Origin: Roseibium alexandrii DFL-11 | GTDB taxonomy: Bacteria > Pseudomonadota > Alphaproteobacteria > Rhizobiales > Stappiaceae | Reading direction: 5' to 3' | Length of the DNA: 64,000 nucleotides | NCBI RefSeq assembly: GCF_000158095.2 | Contig: NZ_CM011002.1 | Location: forward strand, 5,183,703-5,247,702 | In this document: in pieces, positions 9,832 to 20,954 of the stretch | Position numbering within the stretch: position 1 is the first letter of the stretch | Layout of the letters: each line of letters opens with the position of its first letter | Program-made: the position numbers and the translations under genes | Notes under the pieces: model-generated | Seen by the model: only the letters and a program-made list of their open reading frames with translations | Told to the model about the DNA's origin: nothing | Database searches by the model: none

Positions 9832-10028
9832 ATCCGACCGGTGTTTGTGTCATTTGGACTCGGCGAAGCGAGATCCAGCATCTGATGAGAGAGCGGTGCC
9901 CGCTCAGAAATGATAGAATTTCGTGTCGGAACGGAGGATGTTTTTACCACCTCTCCTATTGTTTGCCCGATTTGCAGAGCGTTGCGCTTCCGGCGATGCG
10001 GGAGTTAAAGATATATTTGCGCAGGCTA

Positions 10029-12527
10029 TCAAGCCGCTGCGACGTCCTTGAGGAACCTGTCAATCCGTTGAGTGACACCATCGAGTTCCCGAGTGGCCTC
10101 ATCCGCGATGGATTCAACCTGTGCGGCGGACTGGCTGGTTTCACCGGAGCCGCGGGAAAGATCTCCGATTGTTTCCGAAACGCTGGCCGTTTGACCGGCT
10201 GCCTGTGTCACTCCGGAAGAGATCTCGGAAGTGGCACCAGCCTGCTGCTCGACGGATGCTGCCATGGCAGCTGCGGTTTCGTTGACCTCGTCCATCATGG
10301 TCATGATTTCTGTAATCGCTGCCACGACGGCTTCTGTGGAACCTTGGATTTCCGAGACCTGACCGGAAATCTCATCGGTTGCCTTCGACGTCTGCGTCGC
10401 CAGTTCTTTGACTTCCGCGGCGACCACGGCAAAGCCTTTGCCTGCATCGCCGGCGCGTGCGGCTTCAATTGTCGCGTTGAGAGCCAGAAGGTTGGTTTGT
10501 TCCGCAATATCCTGAATGAGTTGGATCACGGCACCGATCCGTTCAGCTGCGGCCGACAATCCCTTGATCTGATCATTGGACGTCCGGGTCGCTTGGGTCA
10601 CGTCTTCAACTCGGCCGAGGGTGGCGTTGACTTGCCGCCCGGCTTCTTGGACGGAGGCTGAAAGTTCCTCCGTTGCAGCCGCAATCGTCTGGACGTTGTC
10701 ACTTGCCTGGCTTGAGGCATGGCTGACGTTTTCGCTTTTGTCCGTTGTCGAGCGGGCAATACCAGTAAGATGTTCGGCCGTGTCTTCGAGCTGCCGCATG
10801 TTGCCATTGACGGAGGTCAGGGCGGCTTCAATATCAGCTCTGAACTCGGTAACCAGTGCATCGACAGACTGCTGGCGTTTGAGCGCGGTTTCTGCATCGC
10901 GCTGGGTCTGTTGCTCCAGTGCGACACGCTCCACTTCGCGATCCCGGAATGTGCCGACCGCGCGGGCCATGTCTCCGATTTCGTCTTTTCGGCTATTGGC
11001 GGCCAGGTCGAGGTCGGTTTGACCCTCTTGCAATTGGCGCATGGCGTTGGTGAGGGACCGGAGCGGACGAATGATGGCGCCTGACAAGAGCACGACAAAA
11101 CCAACGCCAATGACCAATGCCACCAGCAAGGCGACGGAAATCTGTGTCCGGGCGGTGGCGGCGGAGGAGACGGCGGTCAGGCCCGCGGCGCGGCTTATGG
11201 TGCTTGCCTGTTCGCTCAGCGCCGAAGCTGCAGTTGCAAATTGGGCTTGCCCGGCCTTCTGTGCATCGCTGTTCGTGACGACATCCGCAAAGGTTGAGCG
11301 CAGGACCGGCAGCGCTTCACCTCCGGCTGTCACAAGCGTGTTCAAAGGCCCGTTCAAAAGATCCAGAAAGGCCTTGTCAGATGTGGATTGAAGGGATGAC
11401 TGGCGAATGCCTTCCAGAGCGTCCAGCTGGGTTTCGGTTTCGCCGAGATAAGTCTGGAAGGCGGCACTCGATGCTTCTGAGGACGTGGTCAGGTACTCCG
11501 CATATGCACTGCGCACGCCAAGGACATTGCGGGCCACGCCTTGCGTGAAATTGGAGAGGAGCGCGATGTCCGCGGTTGCTTTGTCGAATCCACGCAATTC
11601 CGCTGTCAGCTCCTCAATCGGAGCTTCAGCTTCTGTAATGATGGTTGTTGTCAGGCCGACGAGTTGTTCAACAGCCGGCTGGAAGGTTTCCGACCAAACC
11701 GCTGCGGTCCCGTCGCTGGCACCAGCCTTTAGGTGCGCTTTGATTTGTTTTTCAAACGCTTTGCCCGCCTTGGTGAGATCCTTGACGGAGGCTCTGAGCG
11801 TTTTTGTCTTCACTGTACGCCGGACAGCTTTTGCGTCCTTGTCCAGCGCCTTGACACGCTCAGAAAGGGCTTTGGCGTTTGCCTTGTCCGGTGCGTTGAC
11901 AAAGGCTTTGGTTTCCTGCGCCAGAACGATCGCGGCGATCCGCATGTCCGCAAGACGCGGGGCGACCTTGGAAAGGTTGTTCATCTTGCCTTCGTTGTTG
12001 AGAGCAAGACCAAGGCGGTAAGCTTCCAGCGCCTTGTACTGTTCAAACACCTCGTTGGTCGTTTCGACCAAGCCAGATGTCAAAACATCAAGATTTGCAA
12101 TTGCTTCATCACGCGCGCTTCGCGTGGTTTTCAGGTTGCGGAAGCTTTCTTCCAACTCGCTCACGGAAAGGGTCAGGCGCTGGGCGGCCTCTGGTTTGTT
12201 TCGGGCCAGTTCGTCGCTGCTTGCAGATAAGTTGTCGATGCTCGCTTCAACCACATTGGCCGTCTGCTCAGTGCCGTTGCGCCCGAATGCTTCTGCGCCT
12301 GTAAGCAGTGGCGGGATATCTCCCAGAAGATCACTTGCCGCTTTTGAAGTCGTGACGGACTCTTGAACCTGGCTTGCGGCCAGGTATCCGCCGGCACCAA
12401 CACCGACGGAGCACAAGAGCATTGCACCAAAGCCGATCTGAAGTTGTGTTTTGATCGGCCAGTTCAAGAACGACATATTCGGCAAGCGCATTGGGCGGGC
12501 CCCAGTCCAGTCTGAAAACGCCTGCAA
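10029..12527 (-). CDS. Methyl-accepting chemotaxis protein
   Basis: An 832-residue transmembrane chemoreceptor. A first membrane helix lies near residues 32-52, then a long, mostly helical periplasmic sensor of about 400 residues (the size suggests a double helical-bundle type, not PAS/Cache). A second membrane helix is near 458-482 ([19 protein letters not shown]), followed by HAMP and the cytoplasmic signalling domain with the conserved hairpin tip ([25 protein letters not shown]). There is no C-terminal CheR-binding pentapeptide (it ends FLKDVAAA). The ligand is unknown. No che genes are adjacent; it would signal to CheA/CheW encoded elsewhere. The start may be one of the Met codons at 13 or 18. 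Confidence 0.93.
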   Translation of the reverse strand: MQAFSDWTGARPMRLPNMSFLNWPIKTQLQIGFGAMLLCSVGVGAGGYLAASQVQESVTTSKAASDLLGDIPPLLTGAEAFGRNGTEQTANVVEASIDNLSASSDELARNKPEAAQRLTLSVSELEESFRNLKTTRSARDEAIANLDVLTSGLVETTNEVFEQYKALEAYRLGLALNNEGKMNNLSKVAPRLADMRIAAIVLAQETKAFVNAPDKANAKALSERVKALDKDAKAVRRTVKTKTLRASVKDLTKAGKAFEKQIKAHLKAGASDGTAAVWSETFQPAVEQLVGLTTTIITEAEAPIEELTAELRGFDKATADIALLSNFTQGVARNVLGVRSAYAEYLTTSSEASSAAFQTYLGETETQLDALEGIRQSSLQSTSDKAFLDLLNGPLNTLVTAGGEALPVLRSTFADVVTNSDAQKAGQAQFATAASALSEQASTISRAAGLTAVSSAATARTQISVALLVALVIGVGFVVLLSGAIIRPLRSLTNAMRQLQEGQTDLDLAANSRKDEIGDMARAVGTFRDREVERVALEQQTQRDAETALKRQQSVDALVTEFRADIEAALTSVNGNMRQLEDTAEHLTGIARSTTDKSENVSHASSQASDNVQTIAAATEELSASVQEAGRQVNATLGRVEDVTQATRTSNDQIKGLSAAAERIGAVIQLIQDIAEQTNLLALNATIEAARAGDAGKGFAVVAAEVKELATQTSKATDEISGQVSEIQGSTEAVVAAITEIMTMMDEVNETAAAMAASVEQQAGATSEISSGVTQAAGQTASVSETIGDLSRGSGETSQSAAQVESIADEATRELDGVTQRIDRFLKDVAAA

Positions 12528-12628
12528 GTGTGCCGGAATGGATTTAACAAGATCCGAATTTTACGCAATTTTGCTGCGTATTTGACGAGTTTTTCTGGTG
12601 TACGGGTTTCTACCCAAGCGCGAATTTC

Positions 12629-12928
12629 CTATTTCCGGCTGCTGGTTGTGTCCGAGTGCCCAAGATCCTTGTCCGGCCACAGCAAGTCGCGAAGCCGTTG
12701 TTTCAGGATTTTGGCTTCCGGAAACCCGCCGTCGGTTTTTCTGTTCCAAACCGGAGTGCCGTCACATTTGATGGTGAAAGTTCCGCCTGTGCCGGGAACG
12801 AGGGTGACGGCGCCCACTTCTTCAGAAAAAGTCGACAGGATTTCCTGCGCCATCCAGGCAGAGCGCAGCAGCCAATTGCATTGGCGGCAATAGGTGATGA
12901 TGATATGGGGCGCGGGGATATCCTGCAT
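12629..12928 (-). CDS. SelT/SelW/SelH (Rdx) family thioredoxin-like protein
   Basis: 99 residues starting MQDIPAPHIIITY, chosen because a GAGG site precedes this ATG; a longer in-frame reading to 13006 is less likely. The redox motif CRQC near the N-terminus and the central VTLVPGTGGTF and C-terminal K-x-RxxD patterns match the Rdx family. Its eukaryotic members carry selenocysteine at the second Cys position; here it is a plain Cys. The biochemical role in bacteria is poorly known; a thiol redox function is inferred from the CxxC. It is divergent from the kinase-like gene that follows. Confidence 0.85.
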   Translation of the reverse strand: MQDIPAPHIIITYCRQCNWLLRSAWMAQEILSTFSEEVGAVTLVPGTGGTFTIKCDGTPVWNRKTDGGFPEAKILKQRLRDLLWPDKDLGHSDTTSSRK

Positions 12929-13027
12929 GGGTCCTCGTTCAGTTCTACGGTCAGACGTCAAAGGCTCTTCTTGCCACATTCCTCCATAATGACACCAGCC
13001 GGCCAATCAACGGTTTTGGATAAGGTT

Positions 13028-13882
13028 ATGCAGAGCAATCCGGACCTCCGGGCTGTTCTTGGAGAGGTTCTGTCTGCAGAGCGGAAGGATGGTCTGAGCA
13101 ATCAGGTTTTGCGGATCACGGCCCAGAAGGGCGTGTTCTTTCTGCGTATCGGTCAGGCCGGATCTGAAGCACTGGTTGATCGGTTTGCAGAGTCCCACAA
13201 TTTGCAATTGGCCGCTGATCTGGGCGTTGCCGTTCCACCCGTGTTCATGGATCCAGACAGCGGACTATTGCTTACGCGGGCTCTTGAAACCAGGCTGGCC
13301 GGGAAAACAGACTTTCCGGACAAGCTTGGACAAGAGCTCGCCCGGCTCCATAATTCAAAGCTGCGGTTTGAGGGGGAGATCAATCCGCACAAGACATATG
13401 CGGCGCTTCGGAAACGGATCTCTGAGGCACTTGATAGCTATCCAGAAATGTCGCTGTCGAAGGATGTTTCGGCGATCGTCCCTAAGCTCGAACGGCTGAT
13501 GGCAGATGTGGGGGTGCAAAACCAACCGGTGCTGGTGCCGAGCCATGGAGACTTGTCTGAAGGCAACTGCCTGCTGGCCAACAACCGTCTGTGGCTGATC
13601 GATTGGGAATTTTCCGGCATGGCGGACCCTTGTTGGGATCTTGCTTATGCCATCCAGGAAATCGGATTTGATGCGGATGATGAGCGGCGGTTTTTGAATG
13701 CTTACGAATCCGGACAACACCAACACATTAACCGGGCCGCTTTGGAGGCCATGAAAGCGCGGTGTGACGCCATTTCAGCTCTATGGGCGGTTGTTCAGCT
13801 TATTGACAGGCGTGACCCGGCGACATTCGGACCCTTTGCTCTTGAACGCGCGGCCCGTGCCCTGAAACAGAAACCGGTATAG
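13028..13882 (+). CDS. Phosphotransferase of the choline/aminoglycoside kinase fold
   Basis: 284 residues. The C-terminal lobe shows the kinase motifs: SHGDLSEGN (Brenner-type HGDxxxxN catalytic loop, about residue 178) and IDWEFSGMADPCWDLA (metal-binding D, about 197). This pattern and the aromatic 'DWE' are most like choline kinase/LicA and thiamine kinase (YcfN) proteins, rather than antibiotic kinases. Substrate not provable from sequence; with betC near, choline is an attractive guess but the genes are not in one operon. GGA seven bases before the ATG at 13028 favours this start; an in-frame ATG at 12989 is an alternative. Confidence 0.82.
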   Translation: MQSNPDLRAVLGEVLSAERKDGLSNQVLRITAQKGVFFLRIGQAGSEALVDRFAESHNLQLAADLGVAVPPVFMDPDSGLLLTRALETRLAGKTDFPDKLGQELARLHNSKLRFEGEINPHKTYAALRKRISEALDSYPEMSLSKDVSAIVPKLERLMADVGVQNQPVLVPSHGDLSEGNCLLANNRLWLIDWEFSGMADPCWDLAYAIQEIGFDADDERRFLNAYESGQHQHINRAALEAMKARCDAISALWAVVQLIDRRDPATFGPFALERAARALKQKPV

Positions 13883-13909
13883 GAGACGTATACGACGTCA
13901 CTGTACTGT

Positions 13910-14911
13910 CTAATTGATCGTATCGGTTCCAGGGGCTGAGAGGCAGGCGCTGTAAAGCTGGTTCATGCGTGTTTGCAAATCCGGGTCCTGGGGGCTGCCG
14001 AGCAGCGGTTGCCAGATGTTTTCTGATTTCAAGCCATCAAGCGTGCATCGGCATGCGGCAACGCAAAGTGCCTCGTTCCCGATGCTTGTTGCGCAGCTTT
14101 GCGCACAATTGGTCTGAAAGCTGCGGCTGGTTCGGTCCATGTTTGGGCCCAGAAGCGTAACACTCCAAACCAGACCATAAAGAAGCGGTTGATGCAGAAG
14201 ATAGATTGGCAGGGAATGGCGGCCCATCCATCTGAGCGCCCGGCCTGATAGACTACAGAATTCCATCTGTTTGAGGCGTTCCATGGCGGCGGATCGGCGA
14301 ATGGCCTTTGACAGCGCCACACCTAACAGTGTTGCTCCGGTCCACGGCGCGAGAGGGACATAATCGACGCTGGGCATAGCCGGGGTGCCAAGGCCTGTCC
14401 AGATCCACATATCACCATCAAACACACTCGAGGATGCCCAGTTCGGCAGTGTCAGGATGACTGCGCTAGCAACCAGAGCGTAGACCAATGGCATTCGCGT
14501 GAACGGTAGAGCGATCAGACTCGAAACAGCAATACAATGCAGAATGCCGAACCGGACAAAGCTGTCTCCAAAGGCAAAGTAGGTGCCGATCGACACACAG
14601 GCTGCGGAAGCGGCGATAAGCGCAAAGCGTTTCCAGAAGGAGCGCCAACGGATCTCCTTATGATGCGCGAGGTCCAGGCTGATCCCAACCAGGATCATGA
14701 AGCTGGCGGCGATCGAGACGGCAAATGCGCGCCAACTTGGAGCCCCTCCGACATCCCAGTCAACTAAGGCAAACCACGAAAGATCCCAAGAAAAATGGTA
14801 GATCGCCATGGCAACAATTGCCACGCCGCGGACCAAATCAAGAACGGCAAGGCGGCCGGTCTCTGTCCGGGGCATGTTGCCTGATGGGCTGTTGAATGAG
14901 GGTTGTGTCAT
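13910..14911 (-). CDS. DUF1624 / heparan-alpha-glucosaminide N-acetyltransferase-like membrane protein
   Basis: 333 residues with about 7 hydrophobic segments. Near the N-terminus is RLAVLDLVRGVAIVAMAIYHF, the hallmark of the DUF1624 and acyltransferase-like membrane families (D-x-x-R-G and a conserved His in the first helices). Family members in animals transfer acetyl groups across the lysosomal membrane; bacterial members are mostly uncharacterised and may acetylate cell-surface sugars. The Cys-rich C-terminal third (around 265-300, six Cys) is soluble and unusual; it may be a periplasmic extension. Convergent with the kinase-like gene. Confidence 0.85.
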   Translation of the reverse strand: MTQPSFNSPSGNMPRTETGRLAVLDLVRGVAIVAMAIYHFSWDLSWFALVDWDVGGAPSWRAFAVSIAASFMILVGISLDLAHHKEIRWRSFWKRFALIAASAACVSIGTYFAFGDSFVRFGILHCIAVSSLIALPFTRMPLVYALVASAVILTLPNWASSSVFDGDMWIWTGLGTPAMPSVDYVPLAPWTGATLLGVALSKAIRRSAAMERLKQMEFCSLSGRALRWMGRHSLPIYLLHQPLLYGLVWSVTLLGPNMDRTSRSFQTNCAQSCATSIGNEALCVAACRCTLDGLKSENIWQPLLGSPQDPDLQTRMNQLYSACLSAPGTDTIN

Positions 14912-14994
14912 GGCTTCCGGTTAACGTTTGTCCATGACCAATTATCTGAAGGGCTGGAGATGCAAGTTGCTCGGAGTGTTCGACCGAGGCAACC

Positions 14995-15120
14995 CTAACT
15001 GTTGAATGCCATGATCAAAGTCGTGACCAGTGCGGCCGCCCCGAATATCGCCCCAACGAACGGCCAGGGTGACGGTCTCTGCGTCGCAAAGATTTCCTGA
15101 TTGACCGGATCACGCAGCAT
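14995..15120 (-). CDS. Small single-span membrane protein (41 aa)
   Basis: A short reading frame starting MLRDPVNQEIFATQRP with one hydrophobic segment (about 19-38, WPFVGAIFGAAALVTTLIMA) and ending FNS. An AAGGGG site sits eight bases before the ATG, which is why I trust it. Unknown function; no family recognised. Confidence 0.5.
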   Translation of the reverse strand: MLRDPVNQEIFATQRPSPWPFVGAIFGAAALVTTLIMAFNS

Positions 15121-15315
15121 TCACACCACCCCTTGATCACCACCACTGCGCCTGAGGTTGCTGCATAAATCCCGCGGCGAAAAGATGGTAAACAATATCT
15201 AAAGGTGTTTTCCCAAGGAAAACGCCAAGCTGTGGACTGCTCGAAAAGGACCAGGAATACGGATTGACATGGGCCAAGCCGCTGGCCTGCCGAAAGGTTT
15301 TCTGGCGGGGAGGGC

Positions 15316-15786
15316 TTACAGGGAAAGGGAATCCAGACCGGCTTCCAGGTGATCCGCGAGCATCGGCATGCCAAGCAGATAGGAAGCGGTTGAGCCGACT
15401 GCCCGATCCTTGGCTTCTTGAACTGCTTGCGAAAAGTCTTCTGCCTCGAAATCCCCCCGGCCGATCCAGGTTATGGCGACAAGCTCGGCAGCTTCGTCGA
15501 CGTTCAGATCTTCCAAGAGCTCACGCAATTCCTCATCGGAGAGGTTGTCGCTTTCTTCTTCTGCCAGACCGTCGTGGCCATGAGCTTCTTCAAGGGTGTC
15601 GGCGTCAAACTCGACGTCCCCTTCATGGCCATCTTCAAACGTATCGGCAGAGGTTTCTGCAACCGCGCGGGCCTTTTGCGCCAGCATCCGTACGGTATCA
15701 GCCGAAAGAGAAAGATCGATGTCCATGGCAGCCTCCGAAAAACTGACTTCTTTATCGATCCACTTTTGTCCGTTGGCAATGGCCAT
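15316..15786 (-). CDS. DUF3775 family protein
   Basis: 156 residues, strongly acidic in the middle (about 60-95, many E and D). The conserved C-terminal part ELVAITWIGRGDFEAEDF followed by a YLLGMPMLADHLEAGLD helix is the signature of the alphaproteobacterial DUF3775 family. No signal peptide or membrane segment; cytoplasmic. The function of the family is unknown. AGGA upstream supports the ATG at 15786. Confidence 0.85.
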   Translation of the reverse strand: MAIANGQKWIDKEVSFSEAAMDIDLSLSADTVRMLAQKARAVAETSADTFEDGHEGDVEFDADTLEEAHGHDGLAEEESDNLSDEELRELLEDLNVDEAAELVAITWIGRGDFEAEDFSQAVQEAKDRAVGSTASYLLGMPMLADHLEAGLDSLSL

Positions 15787-15937
15787 GGCCTAATTTCCTG
15801 TTTCTCAAGTATTTTAACAGGAGGTCCTTATGGCATTGCGCTTGGAACCTCCAGACCGGATGACTGTATCTGGAGGTCCTGTTCATGGCCTTGATCGGTG
15901 TCAACGCGCTGGTGGCATCAACCTGGACCCAAAGAAC

Positions 15938-16189
15938 TTATTTGCCTACTTCGGAATGCAGCGGATGTGTCAGGGCAGGGATGGTGGTGCCCGGTGTTGT
16001 CATGTCTCTTGCCTCAGATCCCGCAATAGCGGCGGCTGCGGTCAGGATTGCCGCCAAGAATATGCCGAGACAAATAGCCTGCAACAGGGGGCGGGCGTCC
16101 TGCAGGTCCCTGGACCTTTTCCGGTCTGCCGTCTGGATCTCGGGATCCTGGGTTTTATAATCAGCTGATTTTGCGTGTGTGTGTGTCAT
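15938..16189 (-). CDS. Small membrane protein, hypothetical
   Basis: 83 residues. A polar N-terminal 35 residues is followed by one membrane segment (about 36-57, LLQAICLGIFLAAILTAAAAIA) and a short tail. No family recognised. The opposite strand also has an open frame here with a Shine-Dalgarno-like sequence, so the strand choice rests mainly on the clean membrane segment and on a similar small gene just upstream in the same direction (16240-16449), with which it may form an operon. Confidence 0.55.
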   Translation of the reverse strand: MTHTHAKSADYKTQDPEIQTADRKRSRDLQDARPLLQAICLGIFLAAILTAAAAIAGSEARDMTTPGTTIPALTHPLHSEVGK

Positions 16190-16239
16190 GACAGCCTGTC
16201 TTTTTCTTTGGAACTGGGGGCTGCAAATCGTGAAGGCGG

Positions 16240-16449
16240 TTAGTCCTTAAGATCGCGGAACAGGCGGGTGCCGAGCATCCGGGTCAGTTGCGCCATTAAG
16301 ATCAGCGCCAAAAACGGCAAAGCGGCCGCTGGTTCAGGAACAACGGCCAGCAACGTCAAAAGCACTGCTGCCGACCCGAACAATATCGCCAGTATGGCGA
16401 TATGGCGGTCTTCGCTATGGTGTTCAGATTTCTGGGTGCGTTCCAACAT
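16240..16449 (-). CDS. Small membrane protein, hypothetical
   Basis: 69 residues starting MLERTQKSEHHSED, chosen because GGAGG lies five bases before this ATG; a longer frame to 16485 lacks such a site. Two hydrophobic segments (about 17-35 and 40-56) suggest a helical hairpin in the inner membrane. Family not recognised. It reads towards the 15938-16189 gene, 50 bases away. Confidence 0.6.
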   Translation of the reverse strand: MLERTQKSEHHSEDRHIAILAILFGSAAVLLTLLAVVPEPAAALPFLALILMAQLTRMLGTRLFRDLKD

Positions 16450-16742
16450 TCTGGCCTCCGCAGTTTCAACGGATGCACATTCCAATCAAATTACGCCGGG
16501 AGACCGTCTGCTCTTGGGCTTTGCTGGTGCCATTTCATGACATTTGTGGGGCGCTGCAAATCACCCGTTTTTTGCGGTTGGATGTTCCCAAAATAAGTGA
16601 GCAATAAAAGCGCAGTGCTTTCAAAGAAATCACTGCATAAATTACTGATGCATTTAAATAAAGTTAGACTTTATGCGTTCCATTTTATGGTTTGTTTGCA
16701 CTTTTTTTCGATACTGCGGACAGGGTAGGTAATCGGTAGAGA
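16450..16742. other. AT-rich divergent promoter region
   Basis: About 290 bases between the small membrane gene and the PAS protein. The part 16590-16720 is clearly AT-rich and probably holds the promoter of the PAS gene. No gene or RNA recognised. Confidence 0.4.
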
Positions 16743-16754
16743 GTGCAGACGGCT

Positions 16755-17882
16755 ATGGTGGTCAAAGCAGCGCAGAACGCGTTGACACAAAGCAAGGATG
16801 ACAAGCCAGCAGAACAAGAACTTGAGACGAAAGTTTCAGAGGACACACCTGCGCTTGCCTTGGCTGGGCTCCAGTTTTTCGTTGCTGATATCTCTCAAAA
16901 AACAATCCTTTGGCATGAGATCGGCAGTCAGAGCTTCCATAGCGAGGTCAAGGACCTGCAGGAGGCGCCGTCGAACCTCGCCCTGCGCAACTTGTCACCG
17001 GAAGACAGGAAAACGATCTTGCGCCTGATCCAAGGCGCCATCCGCGATGGGGTCGCCGGGCCGTTTGATGTCGGCGGCGGACCGGATCACCGGATCCCCG
17101 GTATCCCGATCGTTGCTCACCGCTATGAGTTGGTCGACGGACGGATCGTTGTCATCTGTTTCCCGTCGATTGGCGAAGACGAAAACCCGGGCCGCATTGT
17201 TCTGGGGCTTGCACCGATCCTGCAGCACTTTGTTGCCTCTTCAAACCGGGTGGTGCTGCTTATCGACAATTTCGGTTACGTACGCTTTGCGAGCGACGGC
17301 TTTGTTAAAACCTTTCAGATCGAGGATGCCCGACTGATCATCGGCCGTAATATCGCGCACATCCAAAAACGCGTTGGCCGGACCATTGTTTCCCTGGCGC
17401 TGGGCGCATTGACGCGCCGGGCGAGTGCGTCTGGCCGCGGCAAGTTCCTGCTGGCCTCCAACGATGCCATCGAGCTGACCTATGAAGCGATGCACTTCCG
17501 GATCGGGGGAACGGTTGGAGGCGTTCTATTTTCCGCAGGCCGGATCGGCGGTGATGTCGATTTTCTCAAAGTCTTTGAAATCTGCAGCGCGCCAATGCTG
17601 GTGATCAACACAAAGTCGAAGATGATCATTGCTGCCAACAAGGCGGCGATGAAGACCTACCACCTGACCAACGAAATCATGGACAGCAAGCCGGTCACGG
17701 AAATTCTGTTTCATCCGAACAATTACTCTTCCTTGCTTGGTGCGGCACAGTCAGAAACCGAAATCCCGATGTCGATCCCGGTCAATATCCTGAACGGCCA
17801 GACAAAGAAGAAACGCTTCCGCGCAATGCTTGTCGACAAGGACAGCAAGGAACCGAAACTGGTCCTGGAAACCCGCAGCTGA
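16755..17882 (+). CDS. PAS-domain protein without an output domain
   Basis: 375 residues from the ATG at 16755 (a GTG at 16743 is an alternative). Soluble. Two sensor-like regions are visible: around 165-250 (NRVVLLIDNFGYVRFASDGFVKTF, a PAS-like start) and around 280-345 (EICSAPMLVINTKSKMIIAANKAAMKTY, PAS-like). The first 140 residues match nothing I know. There is no kinase, GGDEF, HTH or MCP domain after the PAS folds, so it would act by binding a partner. It is followed 130 bases later by the aspartate aminotransferase gene, but no functional link is evident. Confidence 0.75.
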   Translation: MVVKAAQNALTQSKDDKPAEQELETKVSEDTPALALAGLQFFVADISQKTILWHEIGSQSFHSEVKDLQEAPSNLALRNLSPEDRKTILRLIQGAIRDGVAGPFDVGGGPDHRIPGIPIVAHRYELVDGRIVVICFPSIGEDENPGRIVLGLAPILQHFVASSNRVVLLIDNFGYVRFASDGFVKTFQIEDARLIIGRNIAHIQKRVGRTIVSLALGALTRRASASGRGKFLLASNDAIELTYEAMHFRIGGTVGGVLFSAGRIGGDVDFLKVFEICSAPMLVINTKSKMIIAANKAAMKTYHLTNEIMDSKPVTEILFHPNNYSSLLGAAQSETEIPMSIPVNILNGQTKKKRFRAMLVDKDSKEPKLVLETRS

Positions 17883-17984
17883 TCCTTCTCAGCCTGCGAT
17901 CGAAGCGATTGCCTTTATTTTTGCCGTTCTAGGCCTTCATGCCCTTGTCATGATGGCCCAGCGGATCTAGGGTCCGCGCGCTAA

Positions 17985-19211
<1,227 letters not shown>

Positions 19212-19233
19212 GTTCGGTTGCTTTTCGGCATCC

Positions 19234-19258
19234 AAGGGCGGCTCCGGTCGCCCTTTTT
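19234..19258 (+). terminator. Intrinsic terminator after aatA
   Basis: Stem AAGGGCG / CGCCCTT with an 8-base loop, running into a T-run. Confidence 0.85.
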
Positions 19259-19350
19259 GTTTGGCTCACTCTGACTTTGACCAATCAGGCTTTTCTTTCT
19301 CGAAGGGCGCGCATAGGCTGAAGTCGTTTCTATGTGCTTTGGAGGCTGGC

Positions 19351-19545
19351 TTGGCTGTTCTTCTTCCGCTTTGGCAACGATTGCTGATCACTGTGGCCGC
19401 CATGTTCGCGGTGAGTTTTGTTGTCAGCCTGCTCTGGTCATCGTTGCTCGGCTGGGCCATACCCGGCTATGTGTCCGGCGTGGTTGGAGGTGTGACGGCT
19501 CTGCCGGTCTGGGAATTCTTGAAGCGGATCCGCCCGAGCCACTAA
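19351..19545 (+). CDS. Small membrane protein (TTG start)
   Basis: 64 residues starting MAVLLPLWQRLLITV, if the TTG at 19351 is used; GGAGG lies five bases upstream, which decides the start. Two hydrophobic segments (about 8-30 and 33-52) make it a probable inner-membrane hairpin with a short basic tail (KRIRPSH). Unknown function. Confidence 0.6.
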   Translation: MAVLLPLWQRLLITVAAMFAVSFVVSLLWSSLLGWAIPGYVSGVVGGVTALPVWEFLKRIRPSH

Positions 19546-19666
19546 AGGCTGATCAACTTGACCTTTGCTAGGCAATCTATGCGGCGAAAAATCGATTGTG
19601 CTGCTGCGTATTTACGATCAGCGCTTGTGGCCGTAATCTGATTGCATAACGAGCGAGGCACACGGC

Positions 19667-20269
19667 ATGCAAACCCAACAAAAACGATGGCTGACCGACC
19701 TGATGGAAGGAGTGCCGTCAATCGTTTTCATTCTTTTATGGCGCCAATCGGGGGATCTGGAATTCGCCGGCTGGGTTGGTTCTGCACTGTGCCTCATGGT
19801 TTTGGGTGCCCTAATCGGTATGAAGGTTCGGATGCATCCAATCCTGATGGGCGTCAACATTCACATTTTATTGGCAACGCCGCTGATTGTGGGTCTGTTC
19901 CGGCTCGGGTTTGACGGTGTGGGAGACGTCCTTGCCGAATATGCGTATGGGGGCGTTCTGGTGACCGTTTTTGCTGTCGGTTTCGCCCAGATGCTGTTTT
20001 CGCGGTCCCGATTCGCTGCATTGGAGAATGTCACAGACCGTCTGCAACTCGTCTTTTCCGCCGTCTTACTTGCTATCTGCGCCTGCGGGGCCGTTTGGGC
20101 GCTGATGACCCCGGGCAGCCGTTTTGTGCCGGTGGTGGTGACGATCGCAGCTTTGATAATCGGCCGGAATTTCCTCCAGGCGCGTTTGTCAGATAAAAGT
20201 GCGGGCGCGGGAGTTCTGGTTACAGGTTCTGCGGCAGCGCCGGGAACATCCCAGGATGTTCAGGCCTGA
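19667..20269 (+). CDS. Integral membrane protein, hypothetical
   Basis: 200 residues with five to six membrane segments (about 15-25, 34-52, 58-80, 93-110, 127-147, 152-168) and a polar Ala/Gly-rich tail. GAGG eight bases before the ATG. No catalytic motif and no family recognised with certainty. Its end is only four bases from the end of the convergent gene 20273-20590, with no room for a terminator between them. Confidence 0.75.
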   Translation: MQTQQKRWLTDLMEGVPSIVFILLWRQSGDLEFAGWVGSALCLMVLGALIGMKVRMHPILMGVNIHILLATPLIVGLFRLGFDGVGDVLAEYAYGGVLVTVFAVGFAQMLFSRSRFAALENVTDRLQLVFSAVLLAICACGAVWALMTPGSRFVPVVVTIAALIIGRNFLQARLSDKSAGAGVLVTGSAAAPGTSQDVQA

Positions 20270-20272
20270 GCC

Positions 20273-20590
20273 CTAGTTCTGGCAAGCCGAATTTGCGCCG
20301 GGACAAGACGAGAGTGTGTTTGTCCGGGTGTTGTTGCGGTTGATCTGCTGTGTCCGGTTCAGCCGATTGTTGCTGTCGATTCTTTGCTGGGTCGAGAAAT
20401 TGTTCTGCTGACGATTGAGGTTCTGATTGAGCTGTTGTTGCGCGGACGGCCCGAGCGTTGTGCCGGGTTGGATTACGCCGCGCGGCTGAACTGATTGCGC
20501 CTCTGCGACACTGCTGCCAGAAAACAATAGCCCCGCTGAAACAATCGTTGCACCAAACGCCGACAAGACAGTCCTGGCCATTAGCAACAT
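20273..20590 (-). CDS. Secreted Asn/Gln-rich protein
   Basis: 105 residues starting MLLMARTVLSAFGATIV, chosen because GAGG lies seven bases before this ATG. Residues 1-31 are a Sec signal peptide with cleavage likely after AEA. The mature part is low-complexity, rich in N, Q, R and T, with a tail containing two Cys (CPGANSAC), possibly disulfide-bonded. No family recognised. Likely periplasmic or secreted. Confidence 0.7.
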   Translation of the reverse strand: MLLMARTVLSAFGATIVSAGLLFSGSSVAEAQSVQPRGVIQPGTTLGPSAQQQLNQNLNRQQNNFSTQQRIDSNNRLNRTQQINRNNTRTNTLSSCPGANSACQN

Positions 20591-20954
20591 GTTTATACCT
20601 CTCATTCCATCTCGTGCCCGCGGATCAGTATGAGTGGAGCTGCGCGCAACACCAACTTAAATCGCGAATTGAAGCATTTCGGTGACCGGACGAGCGAAAG
20701 GTGCCGGTTGGTAGCGCCGAATGCGCCACCTGTTTGCTGCGGTGCAGGGTAAGATTTCCTTGCGTTTACCCCGTCTCGGGCGCGACGATAGTTTCCCGCC
20801 CTTGATTGAAGGGCCATGACGAATATCAAGCCCGGTGCTTTCCGGGTTTTTGGCCTTCGATCCCATCCGGGCGAGACGCGGCGGGCCCGCGTCCTGAACC
20901 GCCGGCCGTGCCGCGTTTTAACGAGGATATCCTCGGGCAAACGGGAGGCTAAGT
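20591..20954. other. Divergent intergenic region with hairpins
   Basis: About 360 bases with no convincing gene. A terminator-like hairpin CCCGG-TGCTTT-CCGGG followed by five T lies at 20831-20851 on the plus strand with no recognised transcript before it. A 12-base palindrome GAGGATATCCTC lies near 20924-20935. GGGAGG before 20955 is the ribosome site of the next gene. Confidence 0.4.

Noticed and set aside
15830..16168. Plus-strand frames with AGGAGG-like sequence before ATG at 15832 and 15885
   Set aside because: The predicted peptides lack any pattern, and the minus strand has a better membrane segment; the AGGAGG copies are arms of an inverted repeat (CCTCCAGA/TCTGGAGG).
17906..17970. 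A short hydrophobic frame ending MAQRI before aatA
   Set aside because: It reads like a membrane peptide, but the start would lie inside the PAS gene, with no ribosome site; too weak.
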